DNA from: Anaerolineales bacterium
GTDB taxonomy: Bacteria; Chloroflexota; Anaerolineae; Anaerolineales; Villigracilaceae
Length of the DNA: 25,727 nucleotides
Assembly (NCBI GenBank): GCA_025966435.1
Contig: JAICRQ010000004.1
Location: 1 to 25,727 of the forward strand
Reading direction: 5' to 3'
Part shown: positions 8,204 to 16,228 of the stretch, piece after piece
Numbering within the stretch: position 1 is the first letter of the stretch
Layout of the letters: each line of letters starts with the position of its first letter
Notes under the pieces: generated by a model
Seen by the model: only the letters and a program-made list of their open reading frames with translations
The model's database searches: none
Told to the model about the DNA's origin: nothing
Program-made: the position numbers and the translations under genes

Positions 8204-9145
8204 TTGAAACAGCTGAATTTCTGGTCGAGAAAATTTTATAGACGAGCCATTCAACTGCTTGGCAGTCATTTTTATATCAATCCCAATCCGGATATCTGCA
8301 GGAGTATTCTGGTAGCTGGTACCGCCCGAAGCGGAACTACTTGGCTGGGTGACCTGATCGTCTCACAGATTCCCAGCCGGATTTTGTTCGAACCGTTTAA
8401 CCCCAACCTTGTTGCAGACTATCGTCGCTTCCACTATTTTCAATATATGCGGCCTGGCACCGAGAATCCAGAATTTTATTCCTTTGCTCACAGAGTCTTC
8501 ACAGGCAGGATTCGTAACCGCTGGATCGATCGCCAAAATGAAAGGCTCATTTCAAAATTTCGTCTCGTCAAAGAGATCCGGGCAAACCTGGCTTTAAAAT
8601 GGCTGCATGACAATTTCCCTGAAGTTCCGATGCTGCTTATCATTCGCCATCCCTGTGCAGTGGTGTTATCCCGGATGGAATTGGGCTGGGCAACAGACCG
8701 TGATATTGAGCCGTTTCTTTCGCAACCACATTTAATGGATGATCATCTTGATCCCTATTTTGATTTGATCTGTAATGCTGAAAGTGTTGAGGAGAAACAT
8801 GCTGTGATCTGGAGTATAAGCAACCTTGTGCCGCTGGAACAATTCCATTCGAATGAATTGAAGGTCGTGTACTATGAAAACCTTTGTACACAACCTGAGA
8901 TGGAGTTATCAGGAATTTTTGAAGCAATCGGATATCCATCTTCAAGACTCCTCGTCACTCAAAGCAATCAGCCCTCTCAAACCACGAGACATGCCAGCGC
9001 CGTAGTGACCGGAACCGATAAAATCGAGGATTGGAAACAAAAATTAAGTCGCTCACAAATTGACAATATTCTTCGGATTGTACGAGCATTTGGTTTGGAT
9101 CACCTGTACGGTGATTCCACCTTACCCCTTCATCAGAATGTTTGA
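8204..9145 (+). CDS. PAPS-dependent sulfotransferase (carbohydrate type)
   Basis: The 313-residue protein has both PAPS-binding elements of the sulfotransferase superfamily. The 5'-phosphosulfate loop is VAGTARSGTTWLGDL (37-51). The 3'-phosphate site is IIRHPCAVVLSRM (146-158), with R148 and S156 in the expected places. FEPFNP (62-67) follows the first loop as in many Sulfotransfer_1/3 proteins. The family moves sulfate from PAPS to a hydroxyl or amino group of a sugar or lipid. No membrane segment is evident, so it should act in the cytosol on lipid-linked intermediates before flipping. It sits between an acyl-transfer pair and a methyltransferase, making polysaccharide the likely target. 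No PAPS synthesis gene is in the window. The TTG start is backed by AGGGA. Confidence 0.9.
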   Translation: MKQLNFWSRKFYRRAIQLLGSHFYINPNPDICRSILVAGTARSGTTWLGDLIVSQIPSRILFEPFNPNLVADYRRFHYFQYMRPGTENPEFYSFAHRVFTGRIRNRWIDRQNERLISKFRLVKEIRANLALKWLHDNFPEVPMLLIIRHPCAVVLSRMELGWATDRDIEPFLSQPHLMDDHLDPYFDLICNAESVEEKHAVIWSISNLVPLEQFHSNELKVVYYENLCTQPEMELSGIFEAIGYPSSRLLVTQSNQPSQTTRHASAVVTGTDKIEDWKQKLSRSQIDNILRIVRAFGLDHLYGDSTLPLHQNV

Positions 9146-9160
9146 TAAGATGCTATCCCA

Positions 9161-9907
9161 ATGAATAAAATCCGCATTCTTGCAAGACGATACTTAACGC
9201 GTGAGACTCGACGGAGACTCGCCCGATTAGCAGTCTGGCCCCCGGTCGGATGGGTACGCTTTGGCGATCTTCGCCGCCTCAAGCCGATCAGCGCGGATTA
9301 TGGAAGCAGCCGCGGGCTAGGGATTGACCGTTACTATATCGAAAAATTCCTAGCCGAACATACAAATGATATCCATGGCCATGTGCTCGAGATCAAGCAT
9401 ACTACGTACACCAAGAAGTATGGTCAAAACCGGGTCACAAAGAGCGATGTCTTACATCCCGTAGAAGGCAATCCCGACGCGACGATTGTGGCCGATTTGA
9501 CGAAAGCTGATCACCTACCATCGGACTGTTATGACGCGATCCTATTTACTCAGACCCTGCAGGTCATCTATGATATCCGTACAGTGATTGCCACATTGTA
9601 TCGGATTCTGAAACCCGGCGGCGTCCTTCTCGCAACGGGTTCAGGCATGGCGCAGCTCAGCCTTGATGATTTTGATCAGTGGGGAGAGTACTGGAGATTC
9701 ACTTCTTTGTCCGCGCGTTTGCTTTTCGAAGAAGTGTTCACTGCAGGAAATGTCACTGTACATCCGTATGGAAATGTACTGGCGGCAATCTCATTCCTAG
9801 AGGGCCTAGCCTGCGAAGATTTGAAGCCATCAGAACTGGACGCGAGAGATCGCAGTTACGAAGTCCTGATCGCTGTTCGTGCGGTTAAACCAGAACAAGC
9901 TCTATGA
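9161..9907 (+). CDS. SAM-dependent methyltransferase (class I, EPS-associated type)
   Basis: The 248-residue protein has a class I methyltransferase core. Motif I is atypical: GHVLEIKHTTYTKKYG (73-88) lacks the usual GxGxG, matching a subgroup found in polysaccharide loci with a VLEIgddtYTrrfG-like sequence. Later motifs are clearer: ATIVADLTKADHLP (107-120), CYDAILFTQTLQVIYD (123-138) and LKPGGVLLATG (150-160). The stretch DYGSSRGLGIDRYYIEKFL (46-64) is also characteristic of that subgroup. It probably O-methylates a sugar or caps a chain end, though this cannot be shown from sequence. Its TGA overlaps the deacetylase ATG by 4 nt. Confidence 0.82.
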   Translation: MNKIRILARRYLTRETRRRLARLAVWPPVGWVRFGDLRRLKPISADYGSSRGLGIDRYYIEKFLAEHTNDIHGHVLEIKHTTYTKKYGQNRVTKSDVLHPVEGNPDATIVADLTKADHLPSDCYDAILFTQTLQVIYDIRTVIATLYRILKPGGVLLATGSGMAQLSLDDFDQWGEYWRFTSLSARLLFEEVFTAGNVTVHPYGNVLAAISFLEGLACEDLKPSELDARDRSYEVLIAVRAVKPEQAL

Positions 9908-10899
9908 GACTGCCTGGGGCCAAAACGGCGAAGACATTTTCCAGAGTGCTGCGAGCACGCATCTTGGGAGGCGCACTGATCCTCGGCTATCATCGGGTCA
10001 GCACAGTAGAGAATGACGTTTATCAAGTCTGTGTATCTCCCGAAAACTTTTCCGGGCAGATGCAGGCCTTAAGAGCGTATGCCTACCCCATCAGTCTATC
10101 CAAACTCGTGCAGAGTCTAAAGCAGAATATCCTAGCACCCAAATCCGTTGCGGTTACGTTCGATGACGGATATGCCGATAATCTCTATGTTGCCAAGCCC
10201 ATATTGGAAAAATTTGACATTCCGGCAACGGTTTTTATTTGTAGTGGATATATGGGCAGGGAATTCTGGTGGGATGAATTGGACCGTATTGTCCTTTCCT
10301 CGCAGGCAGATACGCGTGCCCTCCGTCTGCCGGTGGGAAGAACCCAGTTTAAGTGGGATCCTCCCCGAGGGAGTTCTGAAATGGATAATCCAGAAGCCCA
10401 CAGGCAGTTTCGCGAGGCGTTATATCACTTCCTGCTTTCCCTGGATGTGGAAGATCAAAACCATGCCATGGGATTAATCCGAACCTGGTCTGGAGTGTCA
10501 TCTCCTGGAATCCCTGCATCACGGGCGATGAGCGAGGAGGAACTGCTGCAACTCGTGGATGACGGGTTGATTGAGCTCGGCGCACACACGAGCCATCATC
10601 CAATGTTGCCGCAGCTTTCCTTTGCAAGGCAAAAAGAGGAAATTCAGTCAAGCAAGAGGGATTTGGAGACACTACTGGGAAAGAAAATCGCGGGCTTTTC
10701 ATATCCGAATGGCCAGGTAACTGTGGCTGCCAAACCACTCCTGCGGGAAATGGGCTTTACTTATGCATGTACCAGCCTGCAGGATGTAGTCAGACCGGGA
10801 AGCGATCTCTATGAATTGACACGTTTCTGGCAGCAGGACGTGGATGGAGAAAGATTCGTGAAGGGATTGAATAGATGGCTGAGCATGAAGGTTCATTGA
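9904..10899 (+). CDS. Polysaccharide deacetylase (NodB homology, CE4)
   Basis: The 331-residue protein carries the CE4 metal site: VTFDDGYADN (84-93) with D87 as the probable catalytic base and D88 as metal ligand, and GAHTSHHP (226-233) with H228 and H232 as metal ligands. FSYPNGQ (265-271) replaces the third motif and lacks the classical Arg, as in EPS-locus relatives. An insert of roughly 90 residues between the first two motifs is longer than in NodB. CE4 enzymes remove N- or O-acetyl groups from sugars. No clear signal peptide precedes GALILGYHRV, so it may act in the cytosol on a lipid-linked or nucleotide-linked intermediate. The start overlaps the upstream stop (ATGA). Confidence 0.9.
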   Translation: MRLPGAKTAKTFSRVLRARILGGALILGYHRVSTVENDVYQVCVSPENFSGQMQALRAYAYPISLSKLVQSLKQNILAPKSVAVTFDDGYADNLYVAKPILEKFDIPATVFICSGYMGREFWWDELDRIVLSSQADTRALRLPVGRTQFKWDPPRGSSEMDNPEAHRQFREALYHFLLSLDVEDQNHAMGLIRTWSGVSSPGIPASRAMSEEELLQLVDDGLIELGAHTSHHPMLPQLSFARQKEEIQSSKRDLETLLGKKIAGFSYPNGQVTVAAKPLLREMGFTYACTSLQDVVRPGSDLYELTRFWQQDVDGERFVKGLNRWLSMKVH

Positions 10900-10917
10900 C
10901 AAGCAGATACATTTGAT

Positions 10918-11817
10918 ATGCATTCGAACAACCTCGTTGTAATCATTCTGACCTATAACCAGAGACAGAAAACGCTCAAATGCTTATCCACATTACTTGG
11001 TGGTAAAGATATCCCTTTTAAGGTTCTCGTTTGGGATAATAACTCACGGGATGATACGCTTGCAGTCATTAAGAAAACATTTCCAAATGTATTAACCTAT
11101 TATAGTCAAAGCAATCTGGGTGTTGCGGAGGGACGCAATGCCGCCGGAACAATGGCCATCCGTGAGCTTGGAGCCACACATCTCCTGTTTCTCGATAATG
11201 ATATCGAGGTGGAAGCTGGATTTGTCAAAGCATTGTATGAGCCGTTTGAGTCTGATATTGATCTTGGACAAACCCAAGCCAAATTGCGCTTTATGCATGA
11301 CCGCAGCTTAATCAACGATGGTGGCGGCGCCCGAATTAGTTTCGTATTCTGGCGCGTTAAGCCGGTGGGGTTTGAGGAGACGGATCGAGGCCAGTATGAT
11401 GCACCCCGTCCATGCATTTCCTGTGGGGGAGCGATGATGGTGCGGTCGGATGTGTTTCAGCAACTGAATGGTTTTGATCCATTGTTTGGTCCATTTGGTC
11501 CCGAAGATCTGGATTTTTCTCTGCGCTTGCAGAAAGCTGGTTACCAGGCCATGTATGCCCCCAAGGCTGTTGGTTATCATCAGGTCAGCCATACCTACGG
11601 TGAAGGTTATAGCGAGGAATATGCCAGGCACAAATCACGTCACTGGCTGTTATTCATGCGGAGGCATGCCAGTCTCCGGGAGAAGCTTGCATTCTATATT
11701 TTTGGTGCCCCCATTCTGTTAGTACAGGTTTTTTTCCGAGAGGCAAAAAGGGGAAATCTGGGAGCAATTCGGGGCCTAGCGCAAGGTATTGTAAATACGA
11801 AAAGACAGGCTAAATGA
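10918..11817 (+). CDS. Glycosyltransferase family 2, rhamnosyltransferase-like
   Basis: This 299-residue GT2 has the WbbL-type pattern: LVVIILTYNQ (6-15), WDNNSRDDT (39-47), NLGVAEGRNAA (66-76), LFLDNDIEV (90-98), CGGAMMVRSDVF (169-180) and FGPEDLDFSLRLQKAGY (193-209). The sequence of motifs matches enzymes that add rhamnose or similar sugars to lipid-linked oligosaccharides. A hydrophobic stretch near residues 258-272 may attach it to the membrane. It starts 18 nt after the deacetylase and its TGA overlaps the next ATG by 4 nt. Sugar specificity is not determinable. Confidence 0.9.
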   Translation: MHSNNLVVIILTYNQRQKTLKCLSTLLGGKDIPFKVLVWDNNSRDDTLAVIKKTFPNVLTYYSQSNLGVAEGRNAAGTMAIRELGATHLLFLDNDIEVEAGFVKALYEPFESDIDLGQTQAKLRFMHDRSLINDGGGARISFVFWRVKPVGFEETDRGQYDAPRPCISCGGAMMVRSDVFQQLNGFDPLFGPFGPEDLDFSLRLQKAGYQAMYAPKAVGYHQVSHTYGEGYSEEYARHKSRHWLLFMRRHASLREKLAFYIFGAPILLVQVFFREAKRGNLGAIRGLAQGIVNTKRQAK

Positions 11818-13313
11818 CTCTTTTTACGCCGCCCAAACAAATGAAAGATAAAATCACCTTGTTGGCTCATAAACCATGGATGCCTTATGTAGGGCTGCTG
11901 TTGATCACCATACTTGCGGCTGCGCTTCGATTTTATAAATTGGGTGCCTGGAGCTTCTGGATTGACGAAATTTTCACCATTAATCATGCCGTCCGGCATT
12001 TTGGGAACATAGGGCTACTCTTAGATCATATTCCGCCTGCTAGGAATTGGGTACCGATGTCTGTTATTTTAACGGCTCAGGTATTGAATTTATTGGGAAT
12101 CAATGAATGGAGTGCCAGATTGGTATCCGTGGTGATCGGCGTGTTCACCATTCCAATGCTGTATTTTCCCCTAAGAAAGATATTTGGGAATCAAGTGATG
12201 CTTATTGCCTTATTGCTGCTGGCTATCTCGCCATGGCACATCTTTTGGTCCCAAAATGCAAGGTTCTATACTTCCTTGCTGTTGCTATCTACGCTTGCTC
12301 TGTTCGCTTTTTTTTATATTATTGAACATGATCGTCCAGTATTTTTGCTATTATTCTACGTTCTATTGTATTTGGCCAGTTCTGAACGCCTTACTGTTTT
12401 TTTAATAGTTCCTGTCATCTTTGGTTACATTTTTAGTTTATGGGTATTGCCGATTGAAAAACCAAAGGGTCTTAATAGAAAAACTGTCTTATTATCGGTA
12501 TTACCTCTAATCTTGTTCGCACTTCTCGAAGTTTGTCGATCTGCTTTTCTAGGCTCATCCCTTACCATCTCTATATTAGATACCTTTTCCGGTCAACCGA
12601 ATACCACGCCTCTTAGGCTGACCTTGTCAATCATTTACAGAATCAGTGTTCCGGTATTTATCCTGGGCCTTTTCGGCGGAATCTATACGATAACGACAAA
12701 ACAACGAGCAGGCCTCTTTGTTTTCATTAGTGCGACTCTTCCTGTTCTTTTGTTGATTGTTCTTTCGATGTTTATGTTTACAGTAGATCGCTATATTTTC
12801 ATCACGTTGCTTCCCTGGCTTATCTTATGTGCAATGGCCGTAAAAGAATTGTTTTTCCAGGCAAAGAGATTCGCTGTGCTATTGCCGTTTGGTGTTTTAA
12901 TGATTTTCCTGTTTAGTTCAATGAGTGATATTTATCTATATTATCAATTTCAAAATGGTAATCGACCTAACTGGAAAGATGCTTATGGGTATGTGGAACG
13001 AAATATCGAGAGTGGAGATATCGTTTATACAACTGGATACCAGTTGGGGGAATACTACTTACCCGCTGCCGATAATCGATATATAAATTCCTTTGAGCCA
13101 GCCAACTTAGCCGAAAATGAAAGTATAAGCTATTGGTTCGTGATCGACGAAAGCATAGGCGGGGTTAATCCTGATATTTATTCATGGATTCAAGATTTCA
13201 GCACTCTGGTTCGAAGTGAAGAGGTATACCTCCCAGGTAAATCTATGAGTATTCGTATTTATCAATATTCTAGCGCTCATGATGAGAGAGTAGATTATCT
13301 CTCGGAACGTTAG
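11814..13313 (+). CDS. GT-C membrane glycosyltransferase (GT39/ArnT-like)
   Basis: The 499-residue protein is polytopic. The first membrane helix (about 24-40) is followed by the GT-C signature loop WSFWIDEIFT (46-55), with D51 and E52 as the probable catalytic/metal pair. Further helices run to about residue 370 and a soluble C-terminal domain of about 125 residues follows. GT39/ArnT-type enzymes take a sugar from a polyprenyl-phosphate carrier and attach it to lipid or glycan outside the membrane. The gene is visibly AT-richer than its neighbours: 12301-12360 has 17 G/C out of 60 by hand count. It overlaps the upstream GT2 stop (ATGA). It might instead act in polymerisation; no separate Wzy is apparent. 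Confidence 0.8.
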   Translation: MTLFTPPKQMKDKITLLAHKPWMPYVGLLLITILAAALRFYKLGAWSFWIDEIFTINHAVRHFGNIGLLLDHIPPARNWVPMSVILTAQVLNLLGINEWSARLVSVVIGVFTIPMLYFPLRKIFGNQVMLIALLLLAISPWHIFWSQNARFYTSLLLLSTLALFAFFYIIEHDRPVFLLLFYVLLYLASSERLTVFLIVPVIFGYIFSLWVLPIEKPKGLNRKTVLLSVLPLILFALLEVCRSAFLGSSLTISILDTFSGQPNTTPLRLTLSIIYRISVPVFILGLFGGIYTITTKQRAGLFVFISATLPVLLLIVLSMFMFTVDRYIFITLLPWLILCAMAVKELFFQAKRFAVLLPFGVLMIFLFSSMSDIYLYYQFQNGNRPNWKDAYGYVERNIESGDIVYTTGYQLGEYYLPAADNRYINSFEPANLAENESISYWFVIDESIGGVNPDIYSWIQDFSTLVRSEEVYLPGKSMSIRIYQYSSAHDERVDYLSER

Positions 13314-13348
13314 GGGCGGACTGGAAATGCAAATCATCATAACTCAAC

Positions 13349-13355
13349 AAAGGAG
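13349..13355 (+). promoter_or_regulatory. Strong Shine-Dalgarno for the epimerase
   Basis: AAAGGAG lies 6 nt before ATG at 13362. It is the strongest ribosome site on this strand and suggests that the last gene of the run is translated independently, perhaps at a higher level. Confidence 0.6.
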
Positions 13356-13361
13356 CTTTTT

Positions 13362-14297
13362 ATGAAAGTATTAGTCACAGGTGGTGCAGGGTTTGTTGGT
13401 TCTCATGTGGTAGACGCTCTAATCGAGGCTGGCCATCATGTTGTGATCGTTGACAACTTATGGGAACACGGCGGCGGGAAGATGGAGAATGTAAATCCCA
13501 AAGCCAGTTTTTACAAGATGGATATCCGTGACGTAGCCCTGCAAAACGTCTTTGAAGAAGAGCAGCCAGAAGTCATTTGTCATTTGGCTGCTCAGCATAG
13601 TGTCAAGATTTCGACAGACGATCCTGCCCATGATGCGAGTGTCAATATCTTGGGTTTGATCAATCTGCTGCAAAATGCGACCCGCTTTGGCGTACGGAAA
13701 GTTGTTTTTTCCTCATCAGGAGCTACCTACGGTACGGTCGAGGAGATGCCGGTGGATGAAAGTACCACCCAGCACCCTGAATCGCCTTACGGGACCACAA
13801 AAATGGCTAGTGAATACTATCTCCGGTTCTGGAAGAACATGTACGGGCTGGATTTCACAATTCTTCGCTACGGCAATGTCTACGGACCACGCCAGGATCC
13901 TCTCGGAGAGGCAGGTGTGATCGCCATTTTTTCTCGCCAAATCCTGCTTAACGAACCTGTGCGTATTGATTGGGATGGTGAGCAGCAAAAGGATTATGTA
14001 TATGTGAGGGATGTAGCCCGGGCAAATCTTTCTGCTTTGGATGCTGGCGGTGGAGAAACGTATTGCATTGCCTGTGGCAAAGGTACGTCAGTCAACACTC
14101 TCTATCGGGGCTTAGTAAAGGAAATTGGTCATGAAGTTGAAATCAGAAGAGCACCCAAACGCCCCGGGGATATTTATCTGACCTACTTCGATTGCAGCAA
14201 AGCCTGTGACGAACTAGGCTGGCAAGCCGAAGTTGGTCTGGAAGAAGGCTTGCGCTTGACCGCAAATTATTTCCGAGAGAATTTAGGTATTGCCTAA
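13362..14297 (+). CDS. NAD-dependent sugar-nucleotide epimerase (extended SDR, GalE-like)
   Basis: The 311-residue protein is an extended short-chain dehydrogenase. The NAD loop is VTGGAGFVGSH (5-15), with an acidic residue at the end of the second strand (IVDN, 29-32) favouring NAD. The catalytic elements are FSSSGATYG (116-124) and the YxxxK pair Y143/K147 in SPYGTTK. RYGNVYGPRQDP (169-180) is typical of UDP-sugar 4-epimerases. Such enzymes supply UDP-galactose, UDP-GalNAc or uronic acids for polysaccharide assembly. It is the last gene of the plus run, 48 nt after the GT-C gene. Dehydratase or reductase activity is a weaker alternative. Confidence 0.92.
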   Translation: MKVLVTGGAGFVGSHVVDALIEAGHHVVIVDNLWEHGGGKMENVNPKASFYKMDIRDVALQNVFEEEQPEVICHLAAQHSVKISTDDPAHDASVNILGLINLLQNATRFGVRKVVFSSSGATYGTVEEMPVDESTTQHPESPYGTTKMASEYYLRFWKNMYGLDFTILRYGNVYGPRQDPLGEAGVIAIFSRQILLNEPVRIDWDGEQQKDYVYVRDVARANLSALDAGGGETYCIACGKGTSVNTLYRGLVKEIGHEVEIRRAPKRPGDIYLTYFDCSKACDELGWQAEVGLEEGLRLTANYFRENLGIA

Positions 14298-14471
14298 CTG
14301 ATGCTCCTAAAAAATAGGTCAAACGAAGTCAGGACCCAAAAATATCGCTTAGGTGATCGAGTTGCCCGGTTTAGGTGATTGGTGTGAGTTATGTGAGAGG
14401 CATTCACACGGTCCCCCGAGCCTGAATGATATCAAGGGTTATGCCCCCCCTGCAAAAGTGAATTGAATCTA
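14298..14471. other. Non-coding gap between convergent runs, with short repeats
   Basis: I find no convincing coding frame here. TTAGGTGAT occurs twice (14349-14357 and 14371-14379). GTGTGA (14382-14387) pairs with TCACAC (14404-14409) around a 16-nt interior. The stretch might be a decayed insertion-sequence end or a small structured RNA, but nothing in the sequence proves either. Confidence 0.4.
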
Positions 14472-14512
14472 AAAAGCCAGCGCTTATCTGTTTAAGATAA
14501 GCGCTGGCTTTT
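14472..14512. terminator. Bidirectional intrinsic terminator between the two runs
   Basis: A perfect 18-bp inverted repeat (14472-14489 with 14495-14512) has a 5-nt loop GTTTA. The GC-rich core GCCAGCGC is flanked by A-run and T-run, so both strands give a hairpin followed by U residues. It lies between the stop of the plus-strand epimerase and the stop of the minus-strand kinase, where a shared terminator is expected. Confidence 0.9.
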
Positions 14513-14545
14513 GGATTACCACCTTCGAAAGGTGTTCAGAAAGAG

Positions 14546-16228
14546 TTACTTAGGACTAAAGTTAAAGACGGCTTCGAAGAGATGCTTAATGAAGTCAGCG
14601 AATTTATTGATATAAGTCGAGATAATTTTCCTCAATTTCTCCAGATCTAAATTCTTTTCTTTGCCTTCACCCTCATTCCCGTAGAAGTAGTAGGAATAGG
14701 CATAGCTTTTGCCAGCATAATAATCTGCGCCGCGAAGAGGAATGCGATTAAGGACTATGCCCACCACTTTAGCCCCTGCTAACTTGATCTGCTCCACGGC
14801 CGCTTTCGCTAAGGATCGTCGCGTATGCGCCGGCCTGACCACCAGCAGAACCCCATCTACTTTGGACCCGAGGATCATTGCATCGGCAACGAAGAGAGGT
14901 GGACCATCAATAATAATAACATCGGCGACTTTTTCCAACTCAGACAGAAAAAGGTTCATTTTTTCAGAGCTCAATAGTTCGGCGGGATCTGGAGGCATAT
15001 TACCAGCAGTAAGTATGTCAAGTTCCCTGACTTTTTTAATTCTATTCCTCCAATTGAAATCAGCGCGCGCAAACGCCAGGTCGGCCAAACCATGATCGTT
15101 AGGCAAGTTGAAAAGTTTATGGATTTTCGGCTTGCGCAAGTCGCCGTCGAGCAAGAACACTCTTTTATCTTTTTGAGCCATGGACAGGGCCAAATTGACA
15201 GCTACCGAGGTTTTTCCATCCCCAACATCTGGGCTGGTGACAAGGATTTTCTTTAAGGGTTGATCCATTTCTGCGAAATCAATTGCCGTCCTCAAAGTAC
15301 GGAATGGTTCAGTTAGTGTGTGATTTGAATTGTCTGGATCGTAGAGTTGGTTTTCATTGATTCCATCTGCCTGCTCAAAAATACGACCAATAATAGGAGC
15401 TGAAAACAGACGCATCACAACATCGGGGGTTTTTAGTGTGTCATCCAGATATTCGAGCAGATAGGCTTCACAAGCTGCCAAGACAAAACCAACGGCTGCA
15501 GCCAGCAATATGGTCAATCCTTTCATACTCCCGATCGGACTGGATGGTAATTCAGCAAATTCAATGATCGTCAGCGTATTGACCGCCCCCTGTTGCGTGT
15601 TAGCAAGCAATAAACCATAATTATTTTCCATGGCGCTCAGCTTTGACTGTAGGGAAGAAATCTGGTTTTGTTTGTCATTAATTTGCTGGGCACTGACCGT
15701 ATTAGCCAGTTCTTCTTGCAGTTTCTCGATTGCGGCCTCAGTATCTTTGATCTGTGCCTCGAGATTGTTCAACCGCTCGTGAATGAACTCCTGGCGCCCT
15801 TGTTCCTCAGGCTGGGCACTGATAGGACTCAGAAGGATTAGTTGCGCAGCTAATTCGTTGGAAACTGTCTGTGCGCGTGCCGGATCCGTATCGTTGACTG
15901 TGATCTCGATCAGCTGGGTGTTAGGTAACGCCCGGGCGGAGTATGTCGGCATTTGATTCATTTTCAGGGCATTCTTGGTTGCGTTGAGGACAATCTCTCG
16001 ATTGGCAAGATCGGCGTAAGCCGCGGCCAGTTGTTGGCCCAGGAATAATTCGTTGCTGGAGGGATTGGGGTTGTTGATGGTCGTCCCAATCATAAGCGTA
16101 GTGCGGGCCTGGTAAACTTTAGGCTGGCGCAGGGTACTCAGGGTGCTGAAGATTGTAGCTATTAAGGTTGAGGCAACCAGTAACCACCACCATTTGCGTA
16201 AGGGGAAGATATATTTGTTCAGTTCCAT
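14546..16228 (-). CDS. Wzz-domain tyrosine autokinase (Wzc/BY-kinase, chain-length regulator)
   Basis: The 560-residue protein fuses a Wzz domain to a BY-kinase. TM1 is about 13-31, an external coiled-coil runs about 141-206, and TM2 about 235-258 follows a proline-containing LPSSPIGS. The cytosolic kinase has the oligomerisation motif EPFRTLR (E307, R310, R313), Walker A TSPDVGDGKT (331-340, K339), Walker A' VFLLDGDLRKP (357-367) and Walker B VIIIDGPP (437-444). Seven tyrosines cluster at 503-516 (DYYAGKSYAYSYYFYG). The cluster is followed by about 44 residues predicted to form an amphipathic helix, whereas in most BY-kinases tyrosines end the chain. The family controls polymer length and export through cyclic autophosphorylation. 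A 240-nt gap separates it from the upstream gene, so it may have its own promoter. Confidence 0.95.
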   Translation of the reverse strand: MELNKYIFPLRKWWWLLVASTLIATIFSTLSTLRQPKVYQARTTLMIGTTINNPNPSSNELFLGQQLAAAYADLANREIVLNATKNALKMNQMPTYSARALPNTQLIEITVNDTDPARAQTVSNELAAQLILLSPISAQPEEQGRQEFIHERLNNLEAQIKDTEAAIEKLQEELANTVSAQQINDKQNQISSLQSKLSAMENNYGLLLANTQQGAVNTLTIIEFAELPSSPIGSMKGLTILLAAAVGFVLAACEAYLLEYLDDTLKTPDVVMRLFSAPIIGRIFEQADGINENQLYDPDNSNHTLTEPFRTLRTAIDFAEMDQPLKKILVTSPDVGDGKTSVAVNLALSMAQKDKRVFLLDGDLRKPKIHKLFNLPNDHGLADLAFARADFNWRNRIKKVRELDILTAGNMPPDPAELLSSEKMNLFLSELEKVADVIIIDGPPLFVADAMILGSKVDGVLLVVRPAHTRRSLAKAAVEQIKLAGAKVVGIVLNRIPLRGADYYAGKSYAYSYYFYGNEGEGKEKNLDLEKLRKIISTYINKFADFIKHLFEAVFNFSPK

